A DNA stretch of 64,000 nt from Prostheceraeus crozeri (lineage: Eukaryota > Platyhelminthes > Polycladida > Euryleptidae). Every line of letters starts with the position of its first letter. The stretch's first letter is position 1. This document shows positions 1-11,913 of the stretch, piece by piece. The notes under the pieces are model-generated. The model was not told the DNA's origin. It saw only the letters and a program-made list of their open reading frames with translations, and made no database searches. Made by a program: the position numbers and the translations under genes. The stretch lies in NCBI GenBank assembly GCA_907163375.1, contig CAJQUW010011310.1, positions 248,001 to 312,000 of the forward strand. The letters run 5' to 3'.

Positions 1-282
1 TTACCCTCGAAAATCCTGTTGGTTACTTCCTCTATCTCCTTTGTCTCCATGCCTGGTAGGCAGAATGGAATAAGGAATACATGGCATTGTCTCCATGCCT
101 GGTAGGCAGAATGGAATAAGGAATACATATTCAGCAAGTTTTTCATCCACCTGTATGTTTGAGCTGCCAATCTTTTTACTTTTCAGTAGTGACTTGTAGG
201 GGCTGCGCAATGTGTCAGACATATGAGAAAACCGGCTCCACCTATGCACTATCATGAGGTAGAATGAAGACGCCTGTTTCAT
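1..282 (-). other. Unassigned open frame at window edge
   Basis: An open frame of 93 codons ends at the first bases of the window. The N-terminal two thirds (about residues 1-60) has a mixed, protein-like composition with a VDEKLAEYV stretch that faintly recalls DNA-transposase DNA-binding regions. I could not assign a family. The C-terminal third is made by a recent 46-bp duplication, so the frame there is partly an artefact. It could be a transposase remnant or chance. Confidence 0.18.
41..128. repeat. Tandem duplication, two 42-bp copies, 46-bp period
   Basis: Positions 41-82 and 87-128 are identical over 42 bases (starting TTGTCTCCATGCCTGG) and are separated by 4 bases. The perfect identity indicates a very recent duplication or a replication-slippage product. 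Confidence 0.9.
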
Positions 283-3200
283 TATTTTAAACGAAATTCG
301 ACACTTTTTAAATTTCTTCTACCTTCTTCCATAATTCCGCAGCATTAACACGATCACCATATCCTGCTTTCAAAGTGCCTCGGTGAAACCGGATTTCGAC
401 TTTTAAATCAATTCACTGCTATCGCCAAGTAAACAGGGCGCCGATCGGCCAACTTTCAAATTCATCTTTTCACAGTTTCATCATCATGTAATTGAGGGCT
501 TGCAGATCTACAAGCCCAGAGGAATGTGCTGCCAAATTACAGATAATCACGTATTTTCATTACTAAACATCAAATCATTTGAAAGCGGTGAAAATAATAT
601 GTACGTATCTGATAAATACGTAAAATGGCTTGGTATTGGACACAGTAGAATTGACAGCTTCCGAAGCTTTAAATATTATTAGTTGTACATTACCAGCATT
701 TTTTCAACCTTGTGGTTCTTATGACTCAAGTGTAGTTTCTTAATACGAACTTATTGCTCGAACACAGCAGGACTTTCAGCCATTATAACAAGCTCTTCCA
801 CCTCGAGCATCTCACGATGGCTGACATGAAGAGAATTTGGGGATGACAACACTCCAATCAATATAACCAACAGCGAGCATGTTGGTGACCTTTGAGCAAC
901 TCCGACTTTGAATATAGGCCTTTTATTTCTGCCTTGAGAAAGGGTCTGGACCCGAAACGTCGGCTGTGTACATATTTTTTATTCGTAATTATTTAGTGGC
1001 ATTAAAATTACTCGGGAGAGAAAACTGATATTTTTCACATTATTGATTCAATATAGGCCTACCATCCATTTACTAGGACGACTGATTTTGATTACCGGCA
1101 CACAGATAGGACAACTTTGATGCTCTAATCACCGATGCCAATATGCCTCATTGCAATCATGGTTCTTGTACCTTTGCACAGCTTTCCTGATAGATAGAAA
1201 TAGAACATTACATTCAGCTTGTTGATAACTATCTGCAGCTGCCGCAGGTCGCATCAGTGACACCGCGCCCAAGCAACGAGGAATCTAGCGCTCTAAGGAA
1301 CTTCTGAGACGGTCCTCCAACTTGAATTGAAAACATCTAACATCTAATAGTTGCCACTGTCGAGTGAAAATCTCTTACGTTAAAGATGATGCCGGGAGAC
1401 ACTAAAGAAATTGTACCTCAAGTTCAGCTTTCATTCATTGAGTGAAGTCAACATTATATATTGCATTACTGAAGCGGCATGGAGTCCAAACATATTTTGT
1501 TAACAGCTTTTGCCATTCGACATGTGAGTGACACTAATCTTGAAAATATATAACTTGCTCATCTTGATGACCATTGTCCAGTGCATCCCAGGATAGGTCA
1601 GAAAAAGTAAACAAATACTGAATTTCACTAGAAAAATCGAGAATTGAATTTCAATACTTGGAGAAGGCTTGTGGTCAGAAAGGTTAAAAAATTGATTATG
1701 ACAAACTATGCTATAGTGAACTCGAACATCAGCAACCTAGTAACGACGGCGTCGACTTATCGATAAAGAAAAGTAACTACTGCTGTCAGTCTAACAATGT
1801 AGGGCACTTAACCAGATGCGAATAACTCCACACGAAACCTTCAATCGAACCGTGCACGGAAAATGTCGGGTTAATTTTATCATCAAAATGTGCTTAACAC
1901 TTTATGTCCCCCTGCACAAATCTCTACACTGAGGTGTATAAACCGTCAATCTCGTAGCCCTAAGTCAATAACGTACCAATAGATTGTTGCGATCATCCCT
2001 TGGAGGACTGAAAGAGGATTAAAGTCGAAGTTCTTTACGAGTCATTGTAGTATTGCAAAACTGATTACGTAGCCCATCGCGTAAATTCTATCAAAATGAC
2101 GAAACTGCAACTAATAATCGAAATGCGGCATTAATAGGGTAAGCCATTAATAAGGTGAAAGACCATCCAGCTTGATCTTTGGAGACCGGAAATTATGACC
2201 GGTAAGTGTCAGTGTCTAAAACAACATGCATTACAATGGATAGAGCCAGAGAAATAAATCCTATCAATACTAATCTGGTAAACAGTATTAATGCTTAAGA
2301 GAAAAATAGAGAAAGCATGAACGTCTGCGAAAAGGCAACACTAGAATTATAATATTACATCAGATCACCAGCACGATGAGTAAGGCAAATTATATATAAG
2401 CAAAAGAAAATGCGTCAGATACACTAAAGCAAGCTCTTTAACAGTGGTTTGTCCATGTCATCAATCATTCATATCTCAAATAAAATTTTCTTGTTAAAAT
2501 TCACACTAAGATCATTTCCACTATACAATCACCAACGAACATTAAACACACTGCTCAACTGAGGACATTTTTAAATGCCCAGCTGTCGTCTTAACGTTGG
2601 TGTGTCAATCCTAATCTGAAAGTCTCGAGTTGGTTAACACAGTTTTGAAAGGCAAACACCGGTCGAGGCAAAAAATGAGATCAATTACTCGCCGGTCTAT
2701 TACTCTAGGTTCCAACATCAACGGTGATTTTCGGCATTTGTGCTTACATCTATCATATTTCTAAGGTATGGGTTAAAAGCGGGTGGTCATACTGAAATGG
2801 AAGGCTTGACCCTAAAACGGATGCTCGCACAACAGTTGAGTCCAAGTGATACTTAGCAAAGATGAGGGAAAAAGAGAAATAATATTATACATAGCAGTGT
2901 GTCAATCAACCATCTTTATGAATTCATGGCGAAGGAGATTTCAAGTGAAAAAAATACGATTTCGACTTTAGGATGTATTTTAGTAGATATTGTGTCATTT
3001 TTCTCATGCAAGAATCTAATGCAATACTTCATATTGGATTAATGTTCTTATATCAGAGGTGTTTTACTTTAAGAGAATGCATTACTGCGATTGTAACGGA
3101 AAAATCCCTAAAAACTGATAATATCTTATCTCTTAACATGAGCATCAATTATGCACACGCACATTCCTCAATCGTGTATCGACGGTGGGAATTTTACCTC

Positions 3201-5224
3201 CTACCTGATTACTGCAAGTATTTTCAATAATGTTGATTAAGTGTGAGATTAAAATAATGAGAATTATAGAATATGGATTTAATAGAGTAAAAACTCTAAA
3301 ACTAACTTCTTTATTGGGGACTTCCTAATAAAGAAGTATAGGTTATATCAAAAGTCATCATTTTTGAAATAAAAATAATCTAAGAAATCAGCTTAATAAA
3401 ATAATTTCACCATAAAAATGAAAAATATTTAAATGCGCGTGTTGTATTCGAAATCGTCTGCCATCTTACTCCGACAACAGAGCCAACGTGTTTCTTGTTG
3501 AACATTTTGTAAAGGTCATGTCAAACGGGGGAAGCAAAAAAGCTTTTTGCAAGGTGAGCTCGAGGAACTAAATACAGCGTGATATTTACGATTCGGCGCT
3601 ACATGGAGGAACGCCAGTGAAAATTTAACTGTATTACTAAAGACTGGATGTGAACGTTTAATCAATACAAAATAGTCTCAACAGATTCTAGCAATCGTGC
3701 CTAAAGCACACATAGAATTGCTTCTCATCAATTCAATTTCTGACTAATGGATGACAAAATACATATTTAAGTCTATTTCACTGTAAAAGAATGCACATTA
3801 CACATGCGACATGCAAATGATTGAAACTCCTAAATGCTACGTGGTTTTAAATGGAATCGCATGCGCTCACTCCAGCTATCTTGAAATATCGTGACTACTA
3901 TCACATGTCTGCATCGTTCACATATACCGGAGGCTGTACATTTTATGTTCGATAATTATTCACAAAACAACATTCAGCATGAAATCCTAAGACACGTATT
4001 CCATTTATCGATAATTCTCGACATGTGCACACACATTCCAACATATTAACTGTGATATCATGATAATTTATTAGCAAATGGAATGCAAAGTTGTCTTTTA
4101 CTCCCATATTTACTTACTGTGCAATTAGTCACTTTCTGCCATTCTATCAACATTCCAATTCAAATATGTACATAACAATTCCACAAACATATTTCCTTGC
4201 CATTCGTCAACCTGCCGAACAAAAATAGCCCTAGTTCCTGAGTAAACTGTACACTCGGCTGTCACTAATGAGAGACAATGACGGCGATAGCTCTGACTCT
4301 CCCTCTCTGCAATGCCGGGGTCCAAATAGTAAAGCTTCGAATGCTACAACTCACACAACGAACGCTCCCTAAGGGCGCCTCCTCCCTTGTCTATTTCCCT
4401 TTCTCGCTTCTTCCCCTCCCTTCATCTTCAACAACAAAGCCATCTAGCCAAGATTGTGAGCACTGAAGCTCATTAACCAACAGTCCATACAGACTCACAC
4501 AAACTATTCATACATCTCGCACACTCTTGTCTCGCTGGCTGTGAAATCCTTGAGCGGCAGAAAAGAGAAGTAATGACACCAAATAATAAACATCTATCGA
4601 CAGCCAGCCAGACCTTACCCTACTTCTAACTTCCCAACTAAAGCCATTAACGCGGCGCTGCGATCATATTGACACTTCCCTACAGCCGACAACAAACCTA
4701 ATCCTTCCACAGAGGAATCAGAAAGGGGGAGGGGAAACTCAAACGGGAGAACTGTCGCGTCACCAGCAATAATACTGGTTCCACAGGAAACTCTGACAAA
4801 ACATTTGAAAATCAAAAATATGCAAAAAATGCACCGAATGTTGATTTTGATATTCGATCGAATAGTTAGATCAGGCATGATTAATTTACCTGAAGCAACT
4901 ATCAAAAAATATTCAGACTGATTGTTACTTAAGATCTCGTTTCTTCGACAATCACTTTTCTTTACTTCAAGTGTTGCACTGATCAACACATTTGTTTTCC
5001 ATTTATTAACAGAACTATATCCACATACTTTAATCACTTATAGATGATGAAGTTCGAATTTTCATGTCCCCCTAGGAGAGCGATATTTGATTTAACAGCA
5101 CTCATGGTCACAACATGATGACACAAGCACTCAGGAAGACTGATATAATCGATGGCTGACAAGCATTGTGCAGATCGACAAGCAGTCTGCGCGCGTGTTT
5201 CCATGATAGGCGCAATCAAACTGA
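129..5224. other. Sparse non-coding stretch
   Basis: No coding exon is supported on either strand. It lies on the 3' side of the Groucho exons, so it is probably Groucho intron. I looked for the next Groucho exons (the acidic CcN motif with DKSDDNLVVD, and the WD40 repeats) and saw none. Small features are an isolated GAAAC-ended hairpin at 932-963 and an 11-bp perfect hairpin at 3305-3337 (ACTTCTTTATT and its complement around an 11-base loop). Confidence 0.5.
932..963 (+). ncRNA. Hammerhead-like hairpin remnant
   Basis: The order is TTGAGAA, then a perfect 5-bp stem GGGTC-TG-GACCC, then GAAACGTC. This is the layout of a hammerhead ribozyme core (CUGAUGA, stem II, GAAA), with the first box degenerate. 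Such motifs are known in Penelope-like retroelements. No Penelope protein frame is visible next to it, so it is probably a solo terminal fragment. Catalytic activity is not claimed. Confidence 0.4.
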
Positions 5225-5539
5225 CAGAGTGTCCACCCTGTCTGAGAAAAAAATTCATGTACATGACAAAAAATTCACGCACCACTATTTCAGGCCTACT
5301 TGCCCGGCAAGCGACAGTTGGTTGAGTCAAAATCATTCACACATAACATCATCAGATGTAACAAGAATCAGTGGATATCAAGCAGAAGTAAATAGCAGTA
5401 AATACCACTATCTGCGCAACTGAGCTGAAATTCACGTACACCTTCGCATTTTCCCAAAATTCACGTACATTTTCATAATTTTCAAAATTCACGTACAATT
5501 CACGTACATACGTGAATTTCACGTACAGTGGACACCCTG
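5225..5539. mobile_element. Short non-autonomous DNA transposon with 6-bp duplication
   Basis: The left end CAGAGTGTCCAC and the reverse complement of the right end CAGGGTGTCCAC form 12-bp terminal inverted repeats with one mismatch. The 6-mer AACTGA lies directly outside both ends (5219-5224 and 5540-5545), as expected for a target-site duplication. The right half repeats AATTCACGTAC several times in both orientations. At 315 bp it carries no gene. The CAG start resembles hAT ends, but hAT elements normally duplicate 8 bp, so the superfamily is uncertain. Confidence 0.6.
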
Positions 5540-7448
5540 AACTGATAAATAAGCACACTTTACATTAATTTACAAGGAGATTACACTTTTTACTTTACAA
5601 TGAAAGGATAAGAGAAGTGTTTTGATTCTTTACATAGGACAAAAATACAGGATATCAAGGATTTTCATAAACTCGTATTTTCAGCGAAACGTTGAGACGA
5701 ATTCAACACAGCTAGTGCTTCAATCAGACCCAAATTTAAAAACGTCGATTGATGTTTTTCGCAAAATTATTCGTATATCTGCTATAGTTGCAGTATCATG
5801 AATTAGGTAGTTGTACAGCAATACCAGTAGAAGCTTATAATTGGCTCCATAGAGGAAATGTAATTCAAAACTAAAATGATTTTTTAATCTACATTGAAAG
5901 CAATGCATGTGCGAAATGGGGAAGAAGAGCAATAATTTTTAACAAATCAATGACCAATAAAAGTTGATTAGCCTCAATAAACATTCGAGCATTGCATATG
6001 TAGACTATATGCAAACAAATACTACATGTAAGCTTTCTTAATTCAATACTTCCTTCAGAAATAAAGTATCTAAATGAAAATCAAAACAGAATTATAAAAT
6101 ATTGAGTTGCATCCTCAGTTGAAAAATGGGAACAGACCCGACTAAATGTTATAGCATTTCATCCGATATCAGGAATCATCAGCAAGCCTGATCCACATCT
6201 CTCAACATCGACAAAACTCCCTATTTAAAGTTACAGCCATTCCCGGGCACATTTGAGATTTGCAATTAGCAAGTTATTGGAATTTCGACGGGCATTCATT
6301 ACACATCACTTCAACCACGCCACTGGCAAATCGCCTAAGTTAGTGCGCCGGCAATAATTAAGAAATGGTGGTTTTTGCAAACATGATTTTTATGTTTCAT
6401 TGATGTTCATCAAACTAGTCAACCCCCATTCTTTAATACGTTTCATGGGCTTCATCTTGCTCAATCCTGCAATGTTGCAACATCAAAATTCCCACCAACA
6501 GGATACGATTGTTGTACTAAACTCAAATAAATTTTCAATTCTTGAACTTGTAATTCAAATATTCGTGAAATCTAGTAGACTATAAAAGTGTTTTTTGCAG
6601 CACTTAAAATTGTTATTGCAGATTTTGAGCAGCATTGAATCTTTAATTCCTTTTTAGTAATACATCAAAAAAAGTATGACTAAAAGCCTAACGCACGAAA
6701 AACACGCAAATTGGGTAAAAATGGAAAAAACACGTTTGCACGCGCAAATTATAAAAAAAACGCGCGAATCGCAACACTGATGTACATGTAGGCTATATAG
6801 AATGGATATGTTATTGTTGTATGTAGGCAACATCCAATTTATCATTCATCTGGTAACCACGATTTTTCTACCGAATGGCATTAAGTCCTGGAAGGCCACT
6901 TGTACAAGATGACTGAAATGTATGTTGCGCTACGTTGTGAAATGAATGTAAATAGACTGTCGCTTCAGTGAACATAATTGAATAAATTTTTGTTACTTCT
7001 CATTTTCTCCCTTCGAATTATTTTATTATCGACAGGCCTACATTAAATGACGTGATAACTTGGTAATATGATCTTACTAAGAAATTTAGTGATAAAATAT
7101 AAATCATATCTGGTCTTACATTAACCCTATCCACACGTGCGATAGGGTTCGATCTCATTGTTATTTCCACTTATCTCTACAATTACGAGTAGTTTGACAT
7201 ATATATGTAAATTATGCTAAATTAGCTTTATGGCACTTCAAGTTCATGTCTATGGACTCCGATTAAAAACCTTAGATGAAAATACTAGTGCTTGAAATCA
7301 ATAGTAAAATGTCTTTAGCCAGAATCAGCCAGTCTTTTTGTAAAACAATGTTTATTAGACCCGCCTTCGTGAGTGAATGTAGTTCGAAGTTTTCATTAAA
7401 TCCTTGCAAAAAGGTACTGTAGGCTAAATGAAAATCTCATTAACTCAC
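5540..7448. other. Non-coding stretch left of the Groucho exons
   Basis: No exon or mobile element is recognised. There is a 9-bp hairpin near 7124-7150 (AACCCTATC and its complement). It lies directly downstream of the donor site at 7448, so it is most likely Groucho intron. Confidence 0.45.
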
Positions 7449-7871
7449 ATGTCGCTCTTCTGCAACTTTCTCTGCTTCGTGCTTCAAAGCAGCAGCTGCA
7501 ACACCACCCACGGAAGGAACAGGACCGCCCGGAAGAGGCGGCGGAGCACTGGCAAACCCAGCGGCAGCGGCCGCGGCGTTGAAGCCGAGAAGACTACCCA
7601 CACTGCTTGCAGGTAATCCTGGAGGTTGAAGGCCCGGCGGATGTGGGGGCATAGGCAGACCATGTGGTCCATGCGGACCTCCAGCCATGTGAACCGCCAT
7701 CCCAGCCTGTTGCATTTGCTTGTAGAAGTCGAGCTGTTCAGGACTAAGGCCGAATGCGCCGTTAGGAAACTTAGGATATTTTGCATCGTCCGCTTGAGCA
7801 ATGAGCGAATTGAGCTCTTGAATGGTAACGGTTTTGGCTCGCTCCACTGCCTGAGCTACTTGAGCTTGATG
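7449..7871 (-). CDS. gro: Groucho/TLE exon 4: end of Q domain and start of GP region
   Basis: This exon has 141 codons in phase 0, with acceptor TTTCAG before 7871 and donor GTGAGT after 7449. It opens with HQAQVAQAVERAKTVTIQEL, which closely matches the end of the Q domain in TLE proteins (QVAQAVERAKQVT). It then runs into a low-complexity Gly/Pro/Ala-rich region (PHGPHG, PMPPHPPGLQPPGLP, a run of six Ala), as expected of the GP region. Between these lies a segment I do not recognise from TLE proteins (ADDAKYPKFPNGAFGLSPEQ and on to QMQQAG). The exon ends KVAEERH at a phase-0 junction. The next exon would carry the rest of GP or the CcN region and was not found down to position 1. Confidence 0.9.
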
Positions 7872-8470
7872 CTGAAACAAAAAAAATAAATTTTACAAAT
7901 TTCGAATGTAATACCCGGTATAGTGGTAATGTGTAATTTCATCGAGCAAACCCATTTCGCAATATACTTCGTCTTCAACTGAGATGCCGCTTAGCTGTTG
8001 GATCGGTTTAGTTAGTAAAATAGCATTTATTGCTTTTCACTTGTTACTGATCAGTAAATTTGATGAAATTCCTTACGTTCTCAAATTTCGTCATCGTATT
8101 ACCTTCGGTATAGTTAAAACAATGCATCAACATAGGGGTGGTTAATACAGTCAATTTGTCTCTAAACATACACATTAGCATTTTTAACAGCGGATTTGAA
8201 TTTACTGTACTGTCAGTTGACAGTGAAGAGCATAGTCATCATGATCGTTAAGTGACCAACAGTGAAGCACACAATTAGCGATGTCCCTGATACTGACAGG
8301 CACTGCTTGTCATGGTGATGTTGCTGCGAAAACTGGAAAGGTAGAACAATTAAACGAATAAAGAACAGAGCTTTTCTTTTTCAGTTAGGAGCGTTTAGTC
8401 AAACAGAATCGAAACTTTGTCAGATGAATACGAAACAGCACATTTGCACATGTTATCAAAAACAACTTAC
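7872..8470 (-). other. Groucho intron 3
   Basis: A 599-bp intron between the acceptor at 7872-7873 and the donor at 8469-8470 (GTAAGT). Nothing else is recognised in it. Confidence 0.8.
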
Positions 8471-8533
8471 CTCCTGATTCAAGAAGGGAATAACCTGCGC
8501 AAGGATGGCTCCCAACCGCTTTGCAATTTCACT
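8471..8533 (-). CDS. gro: Groucho/TLE exon 3: Q-domain micro-exon
   Basis: A 63-bp exon encoding 21 residues, SEIAKRLGAILAQVIPFLNQ followed by E. This is a direct counterpart of TEIAKRLNTICAQVIPFLSQ in vertebrate TLE. It has acceptor TTTTCAG on its 5' side and donor GTAAGTTG on its 3' side, phase 0 at both ends. It forms part of the amphipathic helix of the tetramerisation Q domain. I found it by matching the gap between exons 2 and 4 to the family. Confidence 0.93.
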
Positions 8534-8642
8534 CTGAAAAATAACAGTCAGATATTAGACTTTTGACTCATTATATTATGGAAGGGGTAACAAGAGCTAC
8601 AGAACCATAATTCCCATCTTCAATATAGAAGTTTATGCTTAC

Positions 8643-8849
8643 ATGACGATGCATTTCAACATTCAAGCCATAGGACATTTCGTAATACATCACGTAATGC
8701 CGCTGCATCTCAGTTTTTTCTTGAGCAAGTTTATCCAGTTCCATCTTCAAACTGTGATATTGTTGCTGCAAGAAACTGAATTCTTCCTTGATACGATCAC
8801 ATGCCTCTATGACGGTTGATTTAAAGCCTTGGCCCGGTTGCGGCGGCAC
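8643..8849 (-). CDS. gro: Groucho/TLE exon 2: N-terminal Q domain
   Basis: A 69-codon exon in phase 0, with acceptor TTTTTTAG and donor GTAAGC. It begins [13 protein letters not shown] and contains the family signature [20 protein letters not shown] unchanged; [18 protein letters not shown] is also close to the family sequence. These are the long helices of the Q domain. An in-frame ATG is absent at the exon start (the first codon is GTG, following AG), so the initiator must lie in an upstream exon. I place it at 18764. Confidence 0.95.
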
Positions 8850-10734
8850 CTAAAAAACGAGTATTTTAAGACTCAAGAAGTGACTTAACAGCACATGGTG
8901 GTTCGACATTTCATCAAGGTATCAACTTGTAATCTAACCAATGAAAACAAAATAAACGACGTCGTTAAACAAATGAAAACGTGTATAACTGAAAGTTAGT
9001 ATTTTCATAATGCAACGATGAATGTGAACAAATGATAAAACAACTTCGTTTCCTTACCACATACAGATAAAATGCACAAACTGAAATTCATTAGGAATGA
9101 CAGCCTTTAAGATAGACAACGAAGGTCTAATCCATGACAAAAATAATCCACAATTCATTGCTAACATTTCCTTTGAAACATAGCTGATTAATTCACAATA
9201 AAAGTGTATCTGATAGATGTACACTTCCAACAAAGCGCCCTTATATATTTGCAATGGAACATAAAGAAATTGTCAATGAGCCTTTGTTGTGGGAAGTACA
9301 CGTATATCTTCGTAATTCTAATATAAATTTAACATAACCTTCCATTATCATTGATGTTTCACTGCATTAAATGCAATGGCCACATGCATCTAAATATGCC
9401 CAACTTGGCATACGCTTTATTGTCAAGAATGAAATTTCTAATCGCAAATGCTTGCACAGAAAGTGAATTATCAGAATGATATTGATTGATAAATTAAATA
9501 TAGGTAAGTCATGTTTCAAGATAAAGCACAACTAGTCATTGTGATGAATGGAAGGTGTTTGTGTGACACTGGATTGGAAACGGAACAGGCCTGGAAAATT
9601 CTAAGAGTTTTGGACAAGGAAGAAGGCTGCTTTTACTTTCAAGCTGGTGCTTAACAGTTAGACCCCATTCATGACATAGCAACCATAATGAGTAAAAATA
9701 GAACAAAATCAGTAATCTCCGCTTATCATCCGATGACATCGTCGACAGAACTTTAAAGACCGGGAGCTGGGAGAGTTATAACCATAATCTCGAGCAGGGA
9801 AGGTCTGAGATGTGTAGTGAGTAGTTGGCACTTAGGGCATCTACAAATGAGAGGTCTTAAGCTGCAGAATTTGTGCATTTGTCCTGGGGCCCACCCAAAA
9901 AATGAGATCTAATCATAATTATAATCAAGGACACCGGACTAGCACTGATGAACTCACCGACTGTGCAAGTGATGAATAAGCAACCTCAGAATTCATTTTA
10001 TTGCGTTAAGTCAATTTACGACGCTAATTACCGTAAAACCTGTAATGGAGCGCCATGGCTAAGTGCTTGAGAAATAGACCACCACTTCCTTCTTGCGGTA
10101 TTCTAAGTAGCATGTGCCAAGATAATTGTCTACAAGGCCGGGCTGATATATACTGTAGTGTTATTTGAACTCATTCATTTGTATTTGTGTCTTCTGAATG
10201 TATCTTATTATAACCTGTTTCTGCCTTTGTCATTATTTTTATGTCTATATTATTGATATCAAACTTTATTATCAACAATTGTTAATTGCTATTCTGGTGT
10301 TGGTCATCTAGTTCTCTTCATAGGTAGCAATCTTGTGTGTATACTACACTAGATAGATCAACCGGGGTGATCCAAAGTTTATGAAACAGGTTATAAAATT
10401 CCCAAAAAACACAGCAATGATCGATAATCTCTGTAATTGCCTTGAATCGCAGAGCAATTAGCAGGCAATGGCTCAATGGCTCCACGCCTGCCGATCCAAT
10501 GGCCGGACAATTGTTCGTTCAAAATGCTTTTTACCGGCTCATTGCACAGCGGTGTTAGTCATCGAGTCGTACGGTCACAGGAAGGTTGCTGTTAATTCAT
10601 TCTCATTGGGAGGATCACCAATGACGTCTTTGCGTGGACTGATTCAGGCAGTTAGAGTCAGACTTTCAATCATATACAAGTTCAGTATCATGAACACCTT
10701 TAGGTGACAGTCATGCTCGCATCAAGCCCATCCA
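8850..10734. other. Groucho intron 1, part without recognised features
   Basis: No exon is supported here. At about 10467-10640 there is a stretch with a weak tRNA-like A box (TGGCTCAATGG), possibly an old SINE; the B box is not convincing. Confidence 0.5.
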
Positions 10735-11412
10735 TTCAACATCTCTCCTTTACATTTTATGTTCAAACGATGGATGCTGAGGATGAAATATCAATGGTTT
10801 ATTAAATACATTATACAATCTGCTGTGGACAGTCCCAGAAAGAGATATTATAATACTGAAAGGAGATACAAATACCAAAGTTGGGAAACGAGAAGGAATA
10901 TTTAATGTTGATGGAAAACACGGTCATGGTGAAACGAGTGAAAGCGGAGAGATTCATTGAATTTTGTAGAAAAATCAGGTCGAATACTGTCATTAGACAT
11001 CATCCGAAACAGTTAAGCACATGGCAATCACTTAATGGAAAAGTCCGAAATCAGATTGATTTTAACGCAATACAACAAAGATGAAGAAAATAACATTCAA
11101 AATGTCAGTATCTATCCAGGAGAACACTGTTATTCTGACCACAACTTTCTGATATGCAAGTTCAAATCAAAGTTTAAGAAAATTACTCCTTCACTTATTA
11201 CATACGGTTTTGACGTTTCTATCGAAGAAGACTGTTTGAGATATCAAATTTCTGTTCAAAGCAAATGCGAAGTACTTATAGCAGCAGATAATCAGACAAC
11301 TCCATATGTTTATAGCAGTAGGGGAGACCGGGGTGTTATGCACTAGCTGAGTCATAGAGACCACTAATTCCGTTCTGTAGATGAAAAAATGTTCTTTAAG
11401 ATAAGGGATGAA

Positions 11413-11548
11413 TTTGCAAGATTTCTTTCCAGAAAGCTCTTGTCTGCATGGAATTATGTTTCTATTAACAACTCTTTAAAAACGAAGAGCTGCTAATAGA
11501 AACATCAGTTCATACAGACAAGAGCTTTCCGGAAAGAAATCTTGCAAA
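11413..11548. repeat. Long hairpin, 55-bp arms
   Basis: Arms 11413-11467 and 11494-11548 are reverse complements with about five or six mismatches around a 26-base loop. The arms start TTTGCAAGATTTCTTTCC. The segment has no counterpart in the related element at 46298-47681, so it was inserted in copy A or lost from the other copy. Confidence 0.8.
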
Positions 11549-11913
11549 CTCTGAAACACAAATGCAAGATTCCATATGTTCTTTCCCATGATACCCGTTT
11601 CACTTGGTTGTAGAGGAAATTTCCTGAATAGAGACGAATTTGCCATTTTCAAAAGTTCGGGGTCATAATGGACCACCCGTTGGGGGTGGGGGGAGGGGTG
11701 CTATGAACCACCCATTGATATTTGTGAAAATGAGACATTAATTTAATTATGTTCCAAAACAATCACATTTAAGATGCCCCCTACACAGAAGAGCGATTAT
11801 TAACTTATTTGATTGACCGGTAAATCGCTTTAGATAGGTGGTTAACCGGGTATAACTTAAATTTTGACGAATAATCAAAGCTATGATTGAGAATGATCGG
11901 TATGAGAACTGTA

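Noticed and set aside
2973-3230. 85-codon open frame
   Set aside because: No domain, no splice context; length is unremarkable for AT-rich noise.
1-7448. Remaining Groucho exons (CcN, SP, WD40)
   Set aside because: Searched for DKSDDNLVVD-like and WD-repeat coding sequence on the minus strand; none seen.
10467-10640. Possible SINE with TGGCTCAATGG A box
   Set aside because: No convincing B box and no second copy in the window.
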